From Azadirachta indica (Eukaryota > Streptophyta > Magnoliopsida > Sapindales > Meliaceae): a stretch of 64,000 nt of DNA. The stretch is from assembly GCA_022749755.1 (NCBI GenBank), contig CM040449.1, positions 16,278,363-16,342,362 of the forward strand, given 5' to 3'. The translations under genes were made by a program, and so were the position numbers. Below are positions 13,101-25,034 of the stretch, in pieces (positions within the stretch are counted from its first letter, which is position 1; each line of letters opens with the position of its first letter). Under the pieces are notes generated by a model, which was given only the letters and a program-made list of their open reading frames with translations, was not told where the DNA came from and did not search any database.

Positions 13101-13290
13101 AGGTTTATTTAAACCTATTCTTTACTAAATAGAAAAAAAAAAACATTTGAAATGCATATTAAAATAAAATCAGTTTCGCCTTTTCAATTAAATATTCTAT
13201 TATTATATTTTTGTTTATCTCAATTAAAAGAAAAAAAAGTGTTTATAATTACTTGATAGCAATGATTTTGCCGTTGCATGTAAAAATAAA
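10200..13290. other. AT-rich intergenic DNA
   Basis: No exon, domain or transposon protein is recognised. A phenylalanine-rich open stretch at 10587-10952 is low-complexity and unsupported. The only structured item is the dispersed repeat copy at 12,385-12,800. Confidence 0.6.
12385..12800. repeat. Dispersed CACGATTATT-type repeat (copy 2)
   Basis: Starts GATGGCAATTTAGAACATGA and carries repeated AATCGTGTC and AATCGTATT words in both orientations. It ends near GAATTGTCAATCC at about 12,781-12,793. Same family as the hairpin repeat near 7.0 kb, but more diverged. Confidence 0.5.
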
Positions 13291-14007
13291 ATTGTCCAGC
13301 AGGTAGGGCCCACATAGACGTCTCTCGATTCTTTACGAGTTAAATTTTTCTGTTGCTTTTGTGAGTTAAATACCCAAAGGCTTTCTTCTCCTCTCACGTC
13401 GAGAACCCACGTCTCATCGGTAACTTTGACGGCCTTTTTCTACTGGGACTGTCACAGTTACTGCACGAGGGACCTTGATTACTGGGTATATACCCTTTTC
13501 ATTGGTTCTGCTTAATAGGTTTCCATTTTCAATGATATACTCTTTAGTAGGCTTCTTCAATTATATTATTATTCCGTGGTTTCGGCATTTCTGTTTGCAT
13601 ATATTTTTAGGTCTTCTCATTTTGCTCTTGTAGACCCGTGATTCTATTCGAGCTCTGTTTCTGTTGCAAGGCCTTAATCTGAACAATGAAAATGAGCTCC
13701 AACGACTTGATTAAATATCGGTTACTGATCATGTCTGATCTCTCCCCACGTACGGTCTTCTTAATTTACTGTCACTATTTTGTAATCACGAACTTAATTC
13801 TTTTTCTGGTATATGCGGTCTATTTATGTGAAGCATTCATTAGTTATTTGCATGCAGTTGGAGAAACTAATATTTAAATTTAGACCCGAGCAAGTTGGGG
13901 CTACAGTATTGACTAGTTCAGTTCTCGCTGTCATCACTGAATCCTATCTAGACATATATGCTCTTAATAACGGTGCAGCAGTCCCTACAATATCCTCCTC
14001 ATACAAG
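13290..14007 (+). other. Possible 5' end of a host gene: two exon-like segments (13,686-13,754; 13,858-14,007)
   Basis: A less AT-rich, CT-rich leader-like region (13,290-13,680) precedes an ATG at 13,686. The first segment gives 23 codons to 13,754, followed by a GT. The second starts after GCATGCAG at 13,858 and runs 50 codons to 14,007, where AAG|GTTAGG is a good donor. Both lengths are multiples of three and the reading frame stays open (73 codons). The peptide has ordinary composition but no domain I recognise. A copia-like LTR begins at 14,068, and no continuation is found downstream. Inference: the remnant of a gene disrupted by that insertion. Confidence 0.35.
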
Positions 14008-14067
14008 GTTAGGGTTATTTCTTAAATCTAATTGCATATATTTGTGGTTTACAATTACATCAATTAT

Positions 14068-14465
14068 TGTATATTTTATAAATATATATAATATTTCAAA
14101 ATATTTATACGAGTTAATAAATGAAAAGGTGTATAGGGAGATATGTTCTAATAAAAAGGTACATATATACTTATAAATAAAGGGTATATTTTGGCCTTAA
14201 TATATGAAAAATAAATAGAGAATATTATTAACTTTGTATTGTTCAAAGATTCTATATTTGGGAGTACACCTTTATAAAAACAACTAACTATTGTATTTTA
14301 AAAAAAATATTACCATAAAACCTATTTGTACCAGTCCTAAAGAGGCAAAAATTTTCTTGTATTATTCTTTGTATCATCAACTTATACGAAAAATCTCTAA
14401 TAATCTTAAAGAAATCTTTGTGATGATGATGTACCGCAAACACCCTGGATATTAGCTTGGCATGA
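14068..14465 (+). mobile_element. Copia-like LTR, left copy
   Basis: Starts TGTATATTTTATAAA and shows clear direct similarity over about 390 bp to 24,508-24,892, including ATATTTTGGCCTTAATATAT and TATTACCATA words. The two copies are probably the LTRs of one old element that was later split by the gypsy insertion at 16,145. The 3' boundary is approximate and no clean primer site follows. Confidence 0.5.
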
Positions 14466-16144
14466 AAACACATTTGTGCAGTTTGTTTTGGAGAAAATTG
14501 ATGGACAATAAACACTGAGTTTATTTGAATGTGAGTCCTTTGTTCATTGTACTTTAAGTGATCCAACTTTAAATGTTGTCAATGAAAAAGGGGAAGAACA
14601 GCATTTGGTGTAGGAGGTTGAAACAAATTTTTAAAATTTGGATAGTAATGCTGACAGCGGGACTACTCAATTAGAGAACCATCTTTGTTTGGCCTCAAAG
14701 ATGGAATCTAGAAAAAAAATGATATTCTTGTAAAAACTATTACGAGGGAGTCATATGCCTATGATGAACTCGATTGTATAATAAGCAAATAGGCTAGTTA
14801 CAAAACTTGATGATAATGCACCCCCTGTGTTATCACCTGGTGAGATCTTGGAATACTTTTCTCAACTAAGAAAAGGAGAGAAACACTTTGATAAGTATAT
14901 TTTCATTGTCAACCATAAGTTACATGACTTTAACATTATAAATATTATGAATATAAGACTTATCCTTGAATTTGATGATTACGATGAATGTATATGTTTT
15001 AATAAATTATAAGGTAATTAACATACAGAAATCGAATTTAATTTAGTATTTTTTTAATAACTTATCATCTGTGATATATCTTTATTGCAGTGTGGAGACA
15101 CACGTCGAATTGAAGCAGTATGATTTTATTGAGTACATTCTGTTAAAAATTGATGAATCGCACCTGTTGAAAGGACGAAGATGGTTAATTACGTTCGGGT
15201 CCATGAGGAAATTATCATTCATGTCAATATCTATTGATTAATTTTGTTTGTCAACATAATCTTTAGATATTTATGGTTGTATGTAACTTTCTGAAAAGTT
15301 ATTATCCGACCCTGATAATTTATTAAATATTGCTCATGTGACCTTAAGGACTTATGGTCGTTTATAATATAGCTCCAAAAAGTTTTTATTGATATTTTGC
15401 GCATTAATGTGAAGGTCTTATTATATATACTTCATTACAATGTCGGTGTGATTTTGAATTATTTTAATATATTTATGTGACCTTGATTTATAAATGCACA
15501 ATTATTTTGTTGCATGCTAGTATTATTAATTACAAAGGGTGTAAATTAATTATATATATATACTTACATTATTGAATGAGTTTTTAGCATGAGTGACATA
15601 AAAGAGATTATGATTCCTAGTTTAATTATTATAGGAGTAATTATTATATAATATATATGTATATCAAATTGAATATTAGTCTCATTTTATTAAACATAAT
15701 AAATGTTATGGTATCCTTTTATATTTAATAAAAATTGTATGAAATATGATTTCATAAATTATAGGCATCATTATCACATTTCTTAATAAATTATAAATAT
15801 GTTTATATTCTTTAATTAGACTATTGAATTGCCTATAAAAATGATTGAATAACTATTTAAAAGGTACCATTAGTGTATAATGTGATGATCTTTTACTATT
15901 ACAAAAAAAAGGCAATAGATGTTGAATTGCCTTTAGTAGAGATGAAGTGTGCTAAAAAAAATTTTTCAACTAAAAATTTGTGTATATCAATCTTATGTCA
16001 TTTAAATCGAATGGAAAATATTGAAAAAAGACATGATATGATCACTTAAGTGATAAAGTGAAAATTAATTTTGGCCAATTTTTCTAAGAAAAATCATTAA
16101 AAAGAATTTGTGGTTTTAAAAGCTAAGGGGGAGGGGACTATGCT
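14466..16144. other. Unrecognised DNA between the left copia-like LTR and the gypsy element
   Basis: Expected to be internal copia sequence if the LTR pair is real, but no gag or pol motif is readable. Short open stretches (for example 14,827-15,012) show no domain. A poly-A-rich stretch and TA-rich DNA dominate from 15,540. Confidence 0.35.
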
Positions 16145-17678
16145 TGATGCAAACGAAATTGTGCAACCACGCAAATAAGAGGAGAAGCTCATACATAAAG
16201 TTGGAGACACTTAATTGCAGCATTTATATGATCCGCTAAACGTATCGAGTGGATCAATTACAAGAGCTAGAGGCAAGGCATTGTAAATTACCTTAAATAT
16301 TACCTTAAATGAACTAATTAAAAATATATGGATTCAAATACAATTCAAGATATACAAGGTGAAGAATTAGGCTCGGTGAACATCATTCAAGCGATCGGAG
16401 TTCAAGAAGATTAATATAAAATGGTTCAAAAATTGTAGTCCATTTGTATAATTTGAAGAATCTTAAATGATATAATCACTTACATTATACACGTATGATA
16501 TCATTACTTACATTAAAATATGTACGACGTCATTGTTTATATTTTTATATTTGAAATTTTTATTTTCAAAAATAATAATGTTTGTATTTAGTTTGTCAAA
16601 TTGTTAAATAGGATTGTTGGCCTCTCTCCTTTGACATTTTTTCTTTGTATTTGTCTACGAAAAGACTTTCATTTTTTCGAAATGAAATAAACAATTTGGG
16701 TGTTGAGTTATTCCTTACAAGTTCTTGTTCTTGAACTCATCAAGTTTAATTTATTGTGGCATTCAAAATAACCAAACTTATGATCTAAATTCTTAAGTGT
16801 TTTCTTAAGAATTTTTGATGTGGCGTTTGAGCAATCATTGATACGAACCTCGTCAATAGGGTGACGAAACCCAACACCAAATATAATAAAGAACCCCAAG
16901 ATTTTCCTAAGACGCAAGTTTATTGAGCCTTGACCCGATACTATGTAGATAAGAATCAAGATTATGATTTACTCAGATGCCACACCAAGACCCTTAAGAA
17001 AACACTTAAAAATCAAAATGATAAATTTGGTTGTTTTGAACGTTACAAAAAATTAAACTTGAAGAGTTCAAAGACAAGAACTTGTAAGAAATAACTTAAC
17101 ACTCAAAATTACTTGTTTTTTTTTCAAGAAGTGAAAGCCATTTTATAGGCAAATACAAAGGGAGAATGTGAAAAGTTAGGCTATCAATCATACCTAATAA
17201 TTTGACAAAATAAATTCAAACTTTATGACTTTTAAAACCCACAAATTTCAACCATGAAAACATAAACAATGACGTCATATATATATGACGTAAGCAATGA
17301 CGTCGAATATGTATGATGTAAGTGAACTGATCCTAATTTTTCAAGACATGTATCTTGAATTGTATTTGAATCACACATCTTTTTAATTAGTCTATTTAAG
17401 GCACTTTTCAATGTCTTGACTCTAACTCTTATAATTGGTCCACTTGGCACGCTTAGCGAATTATATAGATGCTGTAATTGAATGTCTCCAATCTTATGTC
17501 TAAGGTTCTTCTCTTGTTTATGTGGTTGCACAACTTCGTTTGCATCAATCGTAGACTTGATTCTTATCTAAATAGGTATCAGGTCAAAGCTTGTTAAATT
17601 TACATTTTGGGAAAATTTTGGGGTTTGTTACTATATTTGGTATTGGGTTTCGTTGTGTTATTGGCGAGGTTCGTATCA
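16145..17678 (+). repeat. 5' LTR of the decayed gypsy element (interrupted)
   Basis: Runs from TGATGCAAACG (16,145) to TTCGTATCA (17,678). Without the inverted insertion 16,839-17,547 and one target-site copy it is about 820 bp, matching the 815-bp 3' LTR. It is immediately followed by the primer-binding site. Confidence 0.8.
16839..17547 (-). mobile_element. Inverted solo LTR of the same family nested in the 5' LTR
   Basis: This 709-bp block starts TGATACGAACC, the complement of the LTR end, and finishes CGTTTGCATCA, the complement of the LTR start. It is flanked by ATCAT (16,834-16,838) and ATCGT (17,548-17,552), a one-mismatch 5-bp target duplication. The 3' LTR at 23.2-24.0 kb lacks the insert at the equivalent place. 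Its presence shows a second transposition by the same family followed by LTR-LTR recombination. Confidence 0.82.
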
Positions 17679-17697
17679 TTTGATATCAGAACTTTGG
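17679..17697 (+). other. Primer-binding site, initiator-Met tRNA type
   Basis: TTTGATATCAGAAC directly after the 5' LTR end resembles the TTGGTATCAGAGC used by plant retrotransposons primed by initiator-Met tRNA, with a few changes. Confidence 0.65.
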
Positions 17698-18239
17698 TTT
17701 CAAGGAAAGTTTAAGTTATCCTTTAATATCTTTATTGTTCCTTTACTTCTTCAATTAGAATTTTGAAAAAAAATAATACAAAAAAATTGTGGCTAAATTC
17801 TTCCTTGACTAGTGCAGTTTGAATTTTGTTTTTTAATTCATTCAATTTATTTTGAGTTCGTATGTTCGTTTCTAGTTCCTATAAGAAAAAAGAAGACACA
17901 AAAAAAGAGAAATAAAAAGAAACAAAAAAAAGAAAAAAATTGTTGTTATCCATTGTATTTATAATTTCTTGTAGTATTAACTTAATATTCCTTACTCTTG
18001 AACAACATTGTCATTGCTTGCATCAATTCCTTAAGAATTGCTTCGTGAATCTTATGATTTATTTCGGTTACTTCTTATTTGAAATTGCCACTTTAATTTT
18101 GATTAAGAGTGTGTGGCTGTGGTGGGAACATTTGAGTGCTCAAACACTAGAGTGAGCAAATCTTTATTAAGTGAAAACACGTAAGGGAGTGCTTGTAAGG
18201 TTTCTAACCTTGTTTTGCAGAACCTAAATATGTCACACA

Positions 18240-19430
18240 ATCGAGAAGAAAACTCAACCACGGAGATATAACAACGAACTACTCTGAACCTATAATTACA
18301 AGCATTGTTAGGAGAGATGAGACAATTGATGAAGGCTGAGTTAGAACTAATTCATAAAAGGATGGATAGGTTAGAAGAAGAGGCATCAAGAGGGCAACCT
18401 CAAAGCTTTTCCAATAGATAACCACCTAGGCAAGTGCAACCAAGGGTACAAAAGGGTAATGTTAAGGATGACGAGGAGTTAGATGAATCATAAATGAACC
18501 AAGACAGGAATTTATGTGGTTATGGGAATAGAGAAGTTAGGTTGGGTAGACCTAAGTTAAATGATGATTCAGGAAGCATTAAGGTGAAAATTCCACCGTT
18601 CCAAGGTAGAAATGATCCTAAAACTTATTTAGAGTAGGAGAAGAGAATAGAGATGGTTTTTAATTGTCACAACTACTTCAAAATCAAAAAGGTAAAACTT
18701 GCGGTAATTGAATTTATTGATTATCTTATTATTTGGTGGGATCAATTATTGAAAGATAGGAGAAGAAATCAAGAATGTTTTCTTAAGAAGTGGGACGAGA
18801 TGAAGGCAATAATGAGAAGATGTTTCATTCCAAGCTACTACCATAGGGAATTGTTCAACAAATTGCAATGTTTAAATCAAGAATCCAAAAGTGTAGATAA
18901 ATACTACAAAAAGATGGAGGTTGCTATAATCCAAGCAAATGTAGAGGAGGACAGAGAAGTTACCATAGCTAGGTTCTTACATGGTGGTAGAGATGTAGCA
19001 TTATGTAAAGTTGATAGATATAGTACACCAAGCCATTCAAGTTGAGCAACAATTGAAAAGAAGAAACATGGTTACGAGGGGAGCAAGCACGACTGCTACA
19101 AACTTATAAAGATCAACCCTTAAATGGGAGGAATTTATATTAACAAAGTCTAAGTCCAAACCCTCTAAGGATGCCAAACAAGTTGCGCTGCAAAAATAAG
19201 GTAATATTGAATCCACTGCTTCTAGAAATCGTAACATTAAGTGTTTTAAATGTCAAGATAGGAGTTATATAGCTAGCCACTGCCCAAATAAAAGGGTAAT
19301 GTTGATCAATACTCAAGGGGAGATTGAGTCAAAAGAAGAACTAGAAGACGAAGTAGAAAACATGCCACTTTTTGAAGATATCGACGAAGGGCAATATGTT
19401 GTGGAAGAAGAATCATCAGTGGCAAGATGA
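18240..19430 (+). pseudogene. Gypsy gag relic with degenerate zinc knuckle
   Basis: The stretch at 18,653-19,045 (130 codons open) carries a retrotransposon gag core with WWDQL, KCFIP-like RRCFIPSYYHREL, and ANVEEDREVTIARFL. A zinc-knuckle relic follows at about 19,238-19,280 with CFKC...C, but the normal histidine position is tyrosine, so the knuckle should not bind zinc. Stops and frameshifts lie before and after. Gag normally packages element RNA; this copy cannot. Confidence 0.8.
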
Positions 19431-19489
19431 GCAATTAATATATAGGTTAAGGAAGAAAAAAATAATTAGCATAAGAACTTATTTCATAC

Positions 19490-19830
19490 TCGGTGTTTTG
19501 TCAACAATAAAGTTTGCAACATTATAATTGATAGTGGAAGTTGCACCAATGTGGCCAAGACTGAATTAGTGGAGAAATTGTTGTTACCTACCATGAAACA
19601 TCTACAACTGTATCGGCTTCGATGACTAAACAATTGTGGAGAAATCAAGATAACAAAACAAGTGTTGGTTGTGTTTTCCATTGGTAAGTATGAGGATGAG
19701 ATGCTTTGCGATGTGATACCTATGCACGCATGTCAAATCCTATTAGGTAGACTATGACAACATAATCGACGAGTTCACACATGATGGTTTTACCAATGAT
19801 ACTCTTTTACTAGCAAAAAGTAACTTATAT
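19490..19830 (+). pseudogene. Gypsy aspartic protease relic
   Basis: Translation gives an IIIDSGSCTNV motif at about 19,520-19,555, the retropepsin D-S/T-G active site, followed by a flap-like segment and an ILLGR motif near 19,738. The frame contains TGA/TAG stops. Confidence 0.7.
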
Positions 19831-20089
19831 CGCTTGTACCATTGACTACAAAACAAGTTCTTGAAGACCAATTAAAAATAAAAAAATTAAGTGAAAAAAA
19901 AAAAAAGAAAAAGAGAAAGGCAAAAATGTGAAAGAGAGTGAGAGGAAAAATGAGAGAGTTTCAGCATTAGTGTGTGAAAGAGAGAAAAAATACAATTTTA
20001 TTGCAAAAAAAAAATGAGATTAAGAGAACTTTATTTTCACAAGAGCCCCTTATAGTAATTATGTACAAGAAGGCCTTTTTGTGTACTAA

Positions 20090-21480
20090 AGATCTGGCTG
20101 AATTGTTGCCAAGCAATGTTATGTTTGTTTTGCAAGAATTTGAGGATGTCTTTCCTAAAGATGTGCCTCCTGATTTATCTCCAATTCGAGAAATTGAACA
20201 TCAAATTAATTTTATGCTTGGTGTAACAATTTTAAACTGACCAGTCTATAGAAGTAAGAGACGAAAGAACTTCAATGATAAGTTAACGAGCTGATGGGTA
20301 AAGGGTATGCTAGAGAAAGCATGAGTCCTTGTGTAGTTCTAATGCTATTAGTGCCTAAGAAAGATGAGACATGGACGATATGTGTTGATTGCTGAGCTGT
20401 CAACAATCTTACAATAAAATATCGACATCTTATTCCTCAATTAAATGATATATTAGATAAATTGCATGGATCTTGTGTGTTTTCTAAAATTCATCTTAAG
20501 AGTGGATACCATCAAATTAGGATGAAAGAAGGTGACAAGTGAAAAACTGTATTTAAAACAAAATATGGTTTGTATGAATAGTTAGTTATGCCTTTTAGGA
20601 TAACTAATGCACCTAATACTTTAATCAAACTTATGAACCATGTTTTGCATGCTTTCATTGGCAAATTCGTAGTAGTTTACTTTGATGATATTTTGATTTA
20701 TAGTAAAAAAACTTGGACGATCATGTTGAACACTTAAGACTTGTTTTAGAGGATTTAAGGAAAGAAAAGCTATTTGCTAATCTTAAGAAATGTACATTTT
20801 ACACGGATAAGCTTGTGTTTCTTGATTTTGTTATAAGTGTTAAAAGGATTGAGGTAGATAAGGAGAAGGTGAAGGCAATTCCAGAATAGCCAATGCCTAC
20901 TTTGATGAATCAAGTAAGAAGATTTCATGGATTGACCAGTTTTTATTGACACTTTGTTAGAGATTTTAGTAGCATAGCTATACCCTTAACTGGAGTTATC
21001 AAGAAGAATATTTCATTTAAATAGGGAAAAGAGCAAGAAAAGGCATTCAAACTCATCAAAGAAAAATAGACTAATGCATTTTTACTTGTTTTACCTAACT
21101 TTGCTAAAACATTTGAGATTATGTGTGATGCTTTAGGTATAAGAATTGGAGGCATACTAATGCAAGAAGGAAGATCGATTGCGTACTTTAGTAAGCAACT
21201 AAGTGGGGCAGCTTTAAACTATTCTACTTATAACAAAGAATTGTATGCATTAGTTCGAAATCTAGAAACTTGATAGCATTACCTTTGGCCCAAAGAGTGT
21301 GTAATTCATACGAATCATAAATTTTTGAAACATTTAAAGGCGCAGCACAAATTAAATATATACGTCATGCCAAATGGGTGGAATTCATTGATATATTTTC
21401 TTATGTGATCAAATACAAACAAGGCAAAGAAAATATAGTTGCTGATGCATTATCATGCAAGTATACTTTAATTTCAACCC
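20090..21480 (+). pseudogene. Gypsy reverse transcriptase / RNase H relic
   Basis: An upstream EFEDVFPKDVPPDLSPIREI motif (20,140-20,200) marks the RT entry. RT palm fragments are recognisable near 20,500-20,700, including a DDI motif. RNase H fragments appear around 21,110-21,300 and an ADAL-like motif near 21,442. There are many stop codons and frameshifts throughout, so no enzyme can be made. Confidence 0.75.
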
Positions 21481-21659
21481 TTGATGCTAAATTGCTTGAA
21501 TTTGAGTACATTAAGGAGTTGTATGGAACGGATTTTGATTTTTATGATATTTAAAAGTGCACTAAGGGAGCATGTGAGAAGTTCTATTTGCATGATGGTT
21601 TTCTATTTTGAGAAAATAAATTGTATGTTCTCTATATTCATTCTTGCGTGAGTTACTTG

Positions 21660-23150
21660 TTTAAGAAGCATATGGTGGTGGTTTGATAGGTCACTTTGGC
21701 GTAGGTAAGACTTTAGACATATTGTATGAGCTTTTTTTTTGGCTGCTCATGAAATGTGACATAGAAAGAGTTTGTGCGAGATGCATTACTTATAAGCAAG
21801 CTAAGTCTAGATAGCAACCACATGGATTGTATACATCACTTCCTATTCCTAGTGCAACTTGATTTGATATTTTTATGAATTTTATTTTAGGATTACCTAA
21901 GATAAAGAGAGGGAGAGACTCAGTTTTTGTAGTTGTTGATAGATTTTCTAAGATAGCACACTTTATTGTATTCATAAAACTGATGATGCATCACATATAC
22001 CTGATTTATTTTTCAAAGAGGTTATTAGGTTGCATGGAATACCAAAGACTATTGTCTTAGATCGAGATGCAAAGTTCTTGAGTTACCTTTAAAAGACATT
22101 GTGGGGAAAGTTTGGAAACTAAATTATTATTTTCTACTACTTGTCACCCACAAACAGATGGTCAAACTGAAGTAGTAAATAAGACTTTATCTATTTTGTT
22201 GCATGTTATCATACAAAAGAACTTGAAAATTTAGGAAGATTGCTTGCCGCATGTTCAATTTGCTTATAATCATTGTGTTCTTTTTGCAACTAAGTTTTTA
22301 CCTTTTGAAATTTTCTATGGTTCTAATCCACTAACTCTTTTAGATTTAACTCTTTTACCTATGAATAAGCACGTTAATTTAGACAGCAAGAAGAAAACTG
22401 ATGTCATTAAGTGCCTGTTTGGTTTGATTTTTTCATTGGCCAAAAGGGCTATTTTAATAATAAAAATACTTTCAAATTTTTTAATGTCGTTTGGTTGACA
22501 ATGAAAAAAAACCTTTTGGGAATTAAAAAAGTTATTTTTCTTCTATTGGAAGAAGCCCAAAATTTGGGCTTCTAACAGTAGAGCTTTCTCAATTTTTTTA
22601 AAAGATAAAATTGTTTAAAATACCCTTATTTGATTTTAAAAATTTTACGTAATTTTTTTAAAATAAAACATTAAAAATCTGTCTATTAAAGTAATTACTC
22701 AAATTTTTCTCAAAAGTCATTTGTGACAACCAAACGATTAATCAATTTTTATTAAAAACTCTACTTATAAAAGTTTTACAGGTAAAAGCTCTATTTTAAA
22801 AAATTCTATTTGAAAAGTTATACCAAACGGACCTTAAGCAGATTCATGAAAAAGCAAAGTAACACATAGAACAATGAATGGAATAATATGCCAAGCAAGC
22901 CAATAAGGGACGCAAGAAAGTTATCTTTGAACTAAGAGATTGAGTTTATTGCATATGAGGAAGGATAATTTTCCCGAGCAAAGATGTTCTAGACTTTTAC
23001 CAAGAGGAGATGGCCTATTTTGAGTAGTAGAACACATCAATGATAATGACTACAAACTTTAACTACCAGGTAAGTTTGAGGTTAGTACAAGTTTTAATGT
23101 TTTTGACTTATCTCTTTTTAATGTAAATAATGATTTAAGGACAAATCCTT
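21660..23150 (+). pseudogene. Gypsy integrase relic (interrupted by a MITE)
   Basis: The zinc-binding part is seen around 21,690-21,800 (GHFG..., C..C). The core follows with [13 protein letters not shown] (about 21,925-21,965), a degraded D-R-D block (~22,060), and HPQTDGQTE at about 22,148-22,173. The frame is cut by the MITE at 22,412 and resumes at 22,840 with a C-terminal tail ending near a NDNDYKL-like and DLRTNPF motif at about 23,140-23,155, just before the purine tract. Confidence 0.78.
22412..22833. mobile_element. MITE (copy 1), TTAAG target duplication, Tourist-like ends
   Basis: 422 bp with inverted ends TGCCTGTTTGGTTTGA / TACCAAACGGACC, flanked by TTAAG on both sides (22,407-22,411 and 22,834-22,838). 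The ends resemble PIF/Harbinger-derived Tourist MITEs (GGNCTGTTTGG, TTA target). A second, reverse-oriented copy lies at 53,492-53,911. Non-coding. Confidence 0.8.
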
Positions 23151-23153
23151 TTT

Positions 23154-23166
23154 AAAAGAGGAAAAA
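23154..23166 (+). other. Polypurine tract
   Basis: AAAAGAGGAAAAA immediately before the 3' LTR. This is the plus-strand priming site of the decayed gypsy element. Confidence 0.7.
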
Positions 23167-23981
23167 TGATGCAAACGAACAAACAAGAGGAGAAACTCAC
23201 ACATAAGACCGGGACACAATTGCAGCATCTATATGATCTGCTAAGTGTGCTGAGTGGATTGATTACAAGAGTTAGAGGCAAGGCATTGCAAATTACCTTA
23301 AATAAACGAATGACAAAAATGTAGGACTCAAATGAAATTTAAGATACACAGCATAAAAAATTAGGTTCGGTGAACACCATTCAAGCAATCGAAGTATAAT
23401 AAGATTAATATAAAATATCCAAAATTTGTAGTCCATTTGTGTAATTTTAAAAATCTTAAATGATGTAATCATTTACATCATACAAATATGATGTCAATGC
23501 TTACATCAAAATACGTACGACGTCTTTGCTTATGTTATATACATATGACGTCATCACTTACATTTTTATTTTTGAAATTTGTATTTTCAAAAGTCATAAA
23601 GTTTGTATTTAGTTTTTCAAATTATTAAGTAAGATTGTTGGCCTAACCTTCGATATTTTCTCTTTGTATTTGCCTATGAAAAGGCTTTCATTTTTTTGAA
23701 ATGACAAGCAATTTGGGTATTGAGTTATTTCTTACAAGTTCTTGTTCTTGAACTCATCAAGTTTAATTTCTTGTAGCATTCACACTAACCAAACTTATCA
23801 TCTAGATTTTTAAGTGTTTTCTTAAGGATTCTTGATATGGCGTTTGAGCAATCATAGTTTTGGTTCTTATCTAGATAGATACTGGGTCAAAGCTTGTTAA
23901 ACTTGCATTTTGGGGAAATCTTGAAGTTTGTTACTATATTTACTGTTGGGTTTCGTTACTTTATTGGCGAGATTCATATCA
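23167..23981 (+). repeat. 3' LTR of the decayed gypsy element
   Basis: 815 bp starting TGATGCAAACG and ending TTCATATCA. Aligned by eye to 16,145-17,678 it shows many substitutions and several indels, so the element is old. Confidence 0.85.
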
Positions 23982-24507
23982 ATGCCTAGAATAAAAGTTA
24001 AAAGTAATGGTAACCCCACTTATATGGTTAGAGATCTTATGAAGTAGGTTTATAGGGGTAATAACAAGTCACTTGTTATCTTATTGTACTATAAAATAAT
24101 TATGTTAAGTCACTGAGCACTTAAAACTATAGTGAAAATGGAGCTTTTAAGTTTTTAATGAACTCCATAACCCAAATATTGGATAGAAGCATGTTTAAAC
24201 TATATGACATACTTGATGGAAGGTCCATTTCTATGAATGTGAAACTGGGTTCCAAGTAGGCATAGAGCCATGAAAGTACTACAAACCATCGAACAACAAT
24301 CATTGTGAGAATTCAATGTGGGTAGCTAGTCCTCTGACTTATGCCAAAGGACCTTGGTTCAAACAACTAATATATGTTTCACCAAATTCCTATAAGACAT
24401 TATTAGTTATCCAATAGTTAGTTCATAGCTTGATAAGCATAAGTACATATGCATTGAATTCTAAATATTGTCTAATATTTTATATATATTTTGAAATAAA
24501 GGGGGAT

Positions 24508-24892
24508 TGTTTTATATTTTATAAATATACATAATATTTCAAAATACTTATGGGAGTTAATAAATGAAAAGGTGTATGGAGAGACGTGTCTTAATGAAAA
24601 GGTAAATGTACACTTATAAATAAAGGCTATATTTTGGCCTTAATATATGAAAAGCACATAGAGAATGTTATCGACTTACTTGTTGTTTAAGGATTTTATA
24701 TTTGAGAGTGCACATTTATAGACAATAGCCATTATATCTTTAAGGGAATATTACCATAGAACCTATTTGTACTAGGACATTGTTCTAGAGAGGCAGAAAT
24801 TCCTTTAAGGACAATGCATTTATATGCATATCTTAGAGATTTTTAATATAAGTTGATGATGCTGAGGTAGATGTTGGGTATACTAGCCTGCC
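24508..24892 (+). mobile_element. Copia-like LTR, right copy, with polypurine tract
   Basis: Starts TGTTTTATATTTTATAAA right after AAATAAAGGGGGA (a purine tract, ending about 24,506). It is a direct relative of 14,068-14,465. The 23,982-24,507 stretch would be the 3' internal part of the same element, but no protein is readable in it. The 3' boundary is approximate. Confidence 0.55.
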
Positions 24893-25034
24893 TATTTCAA
24901 TTTATCTAAAAATAAAGGAGGATCTTATAAACAACAATGTGCAATTTTTTTTCAAATTCAAATATGCTTCCTTATCATAGTTTTTTATTCAAATAGACAG
25001 TATAAATTAATAAATTGAGACTTTTGGATTTTGT

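Larger units (their letters stand above)
16145..23981 (+). mobile_element. Decayed Ty3/gypsy LTR retrotransposon with nested insertions
   Basis: The ends are two TGATGCAAACG...TATCA LTRs (16,145-17,678 and 23,167-23,981). They are flanked by an imperfect 5-bp duplication, ATGCT at 16,140-16,144 and ATGCC at 23,982-23,986. In order it holds a primer site, gag, protease, RT, RNase H, integrase and purine tract, all on the + strand and all broken by stops. Two later insertions sit inside it: an inverted solo LTR in the 5' LTR and a 422-bp MITE in the integrase region. The coding end has the GPY/F-like tail but no chromodomain before the purine tract, so it is a different lineage from the element at 58 kb. 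Confidence 0.88.

Noticed and set aside
19974..20240. Separate 88-codon gene
   Set aside because: It is the RT-entry segment of the decayed gypsy element preceded by low-complexity A-rich DNA.
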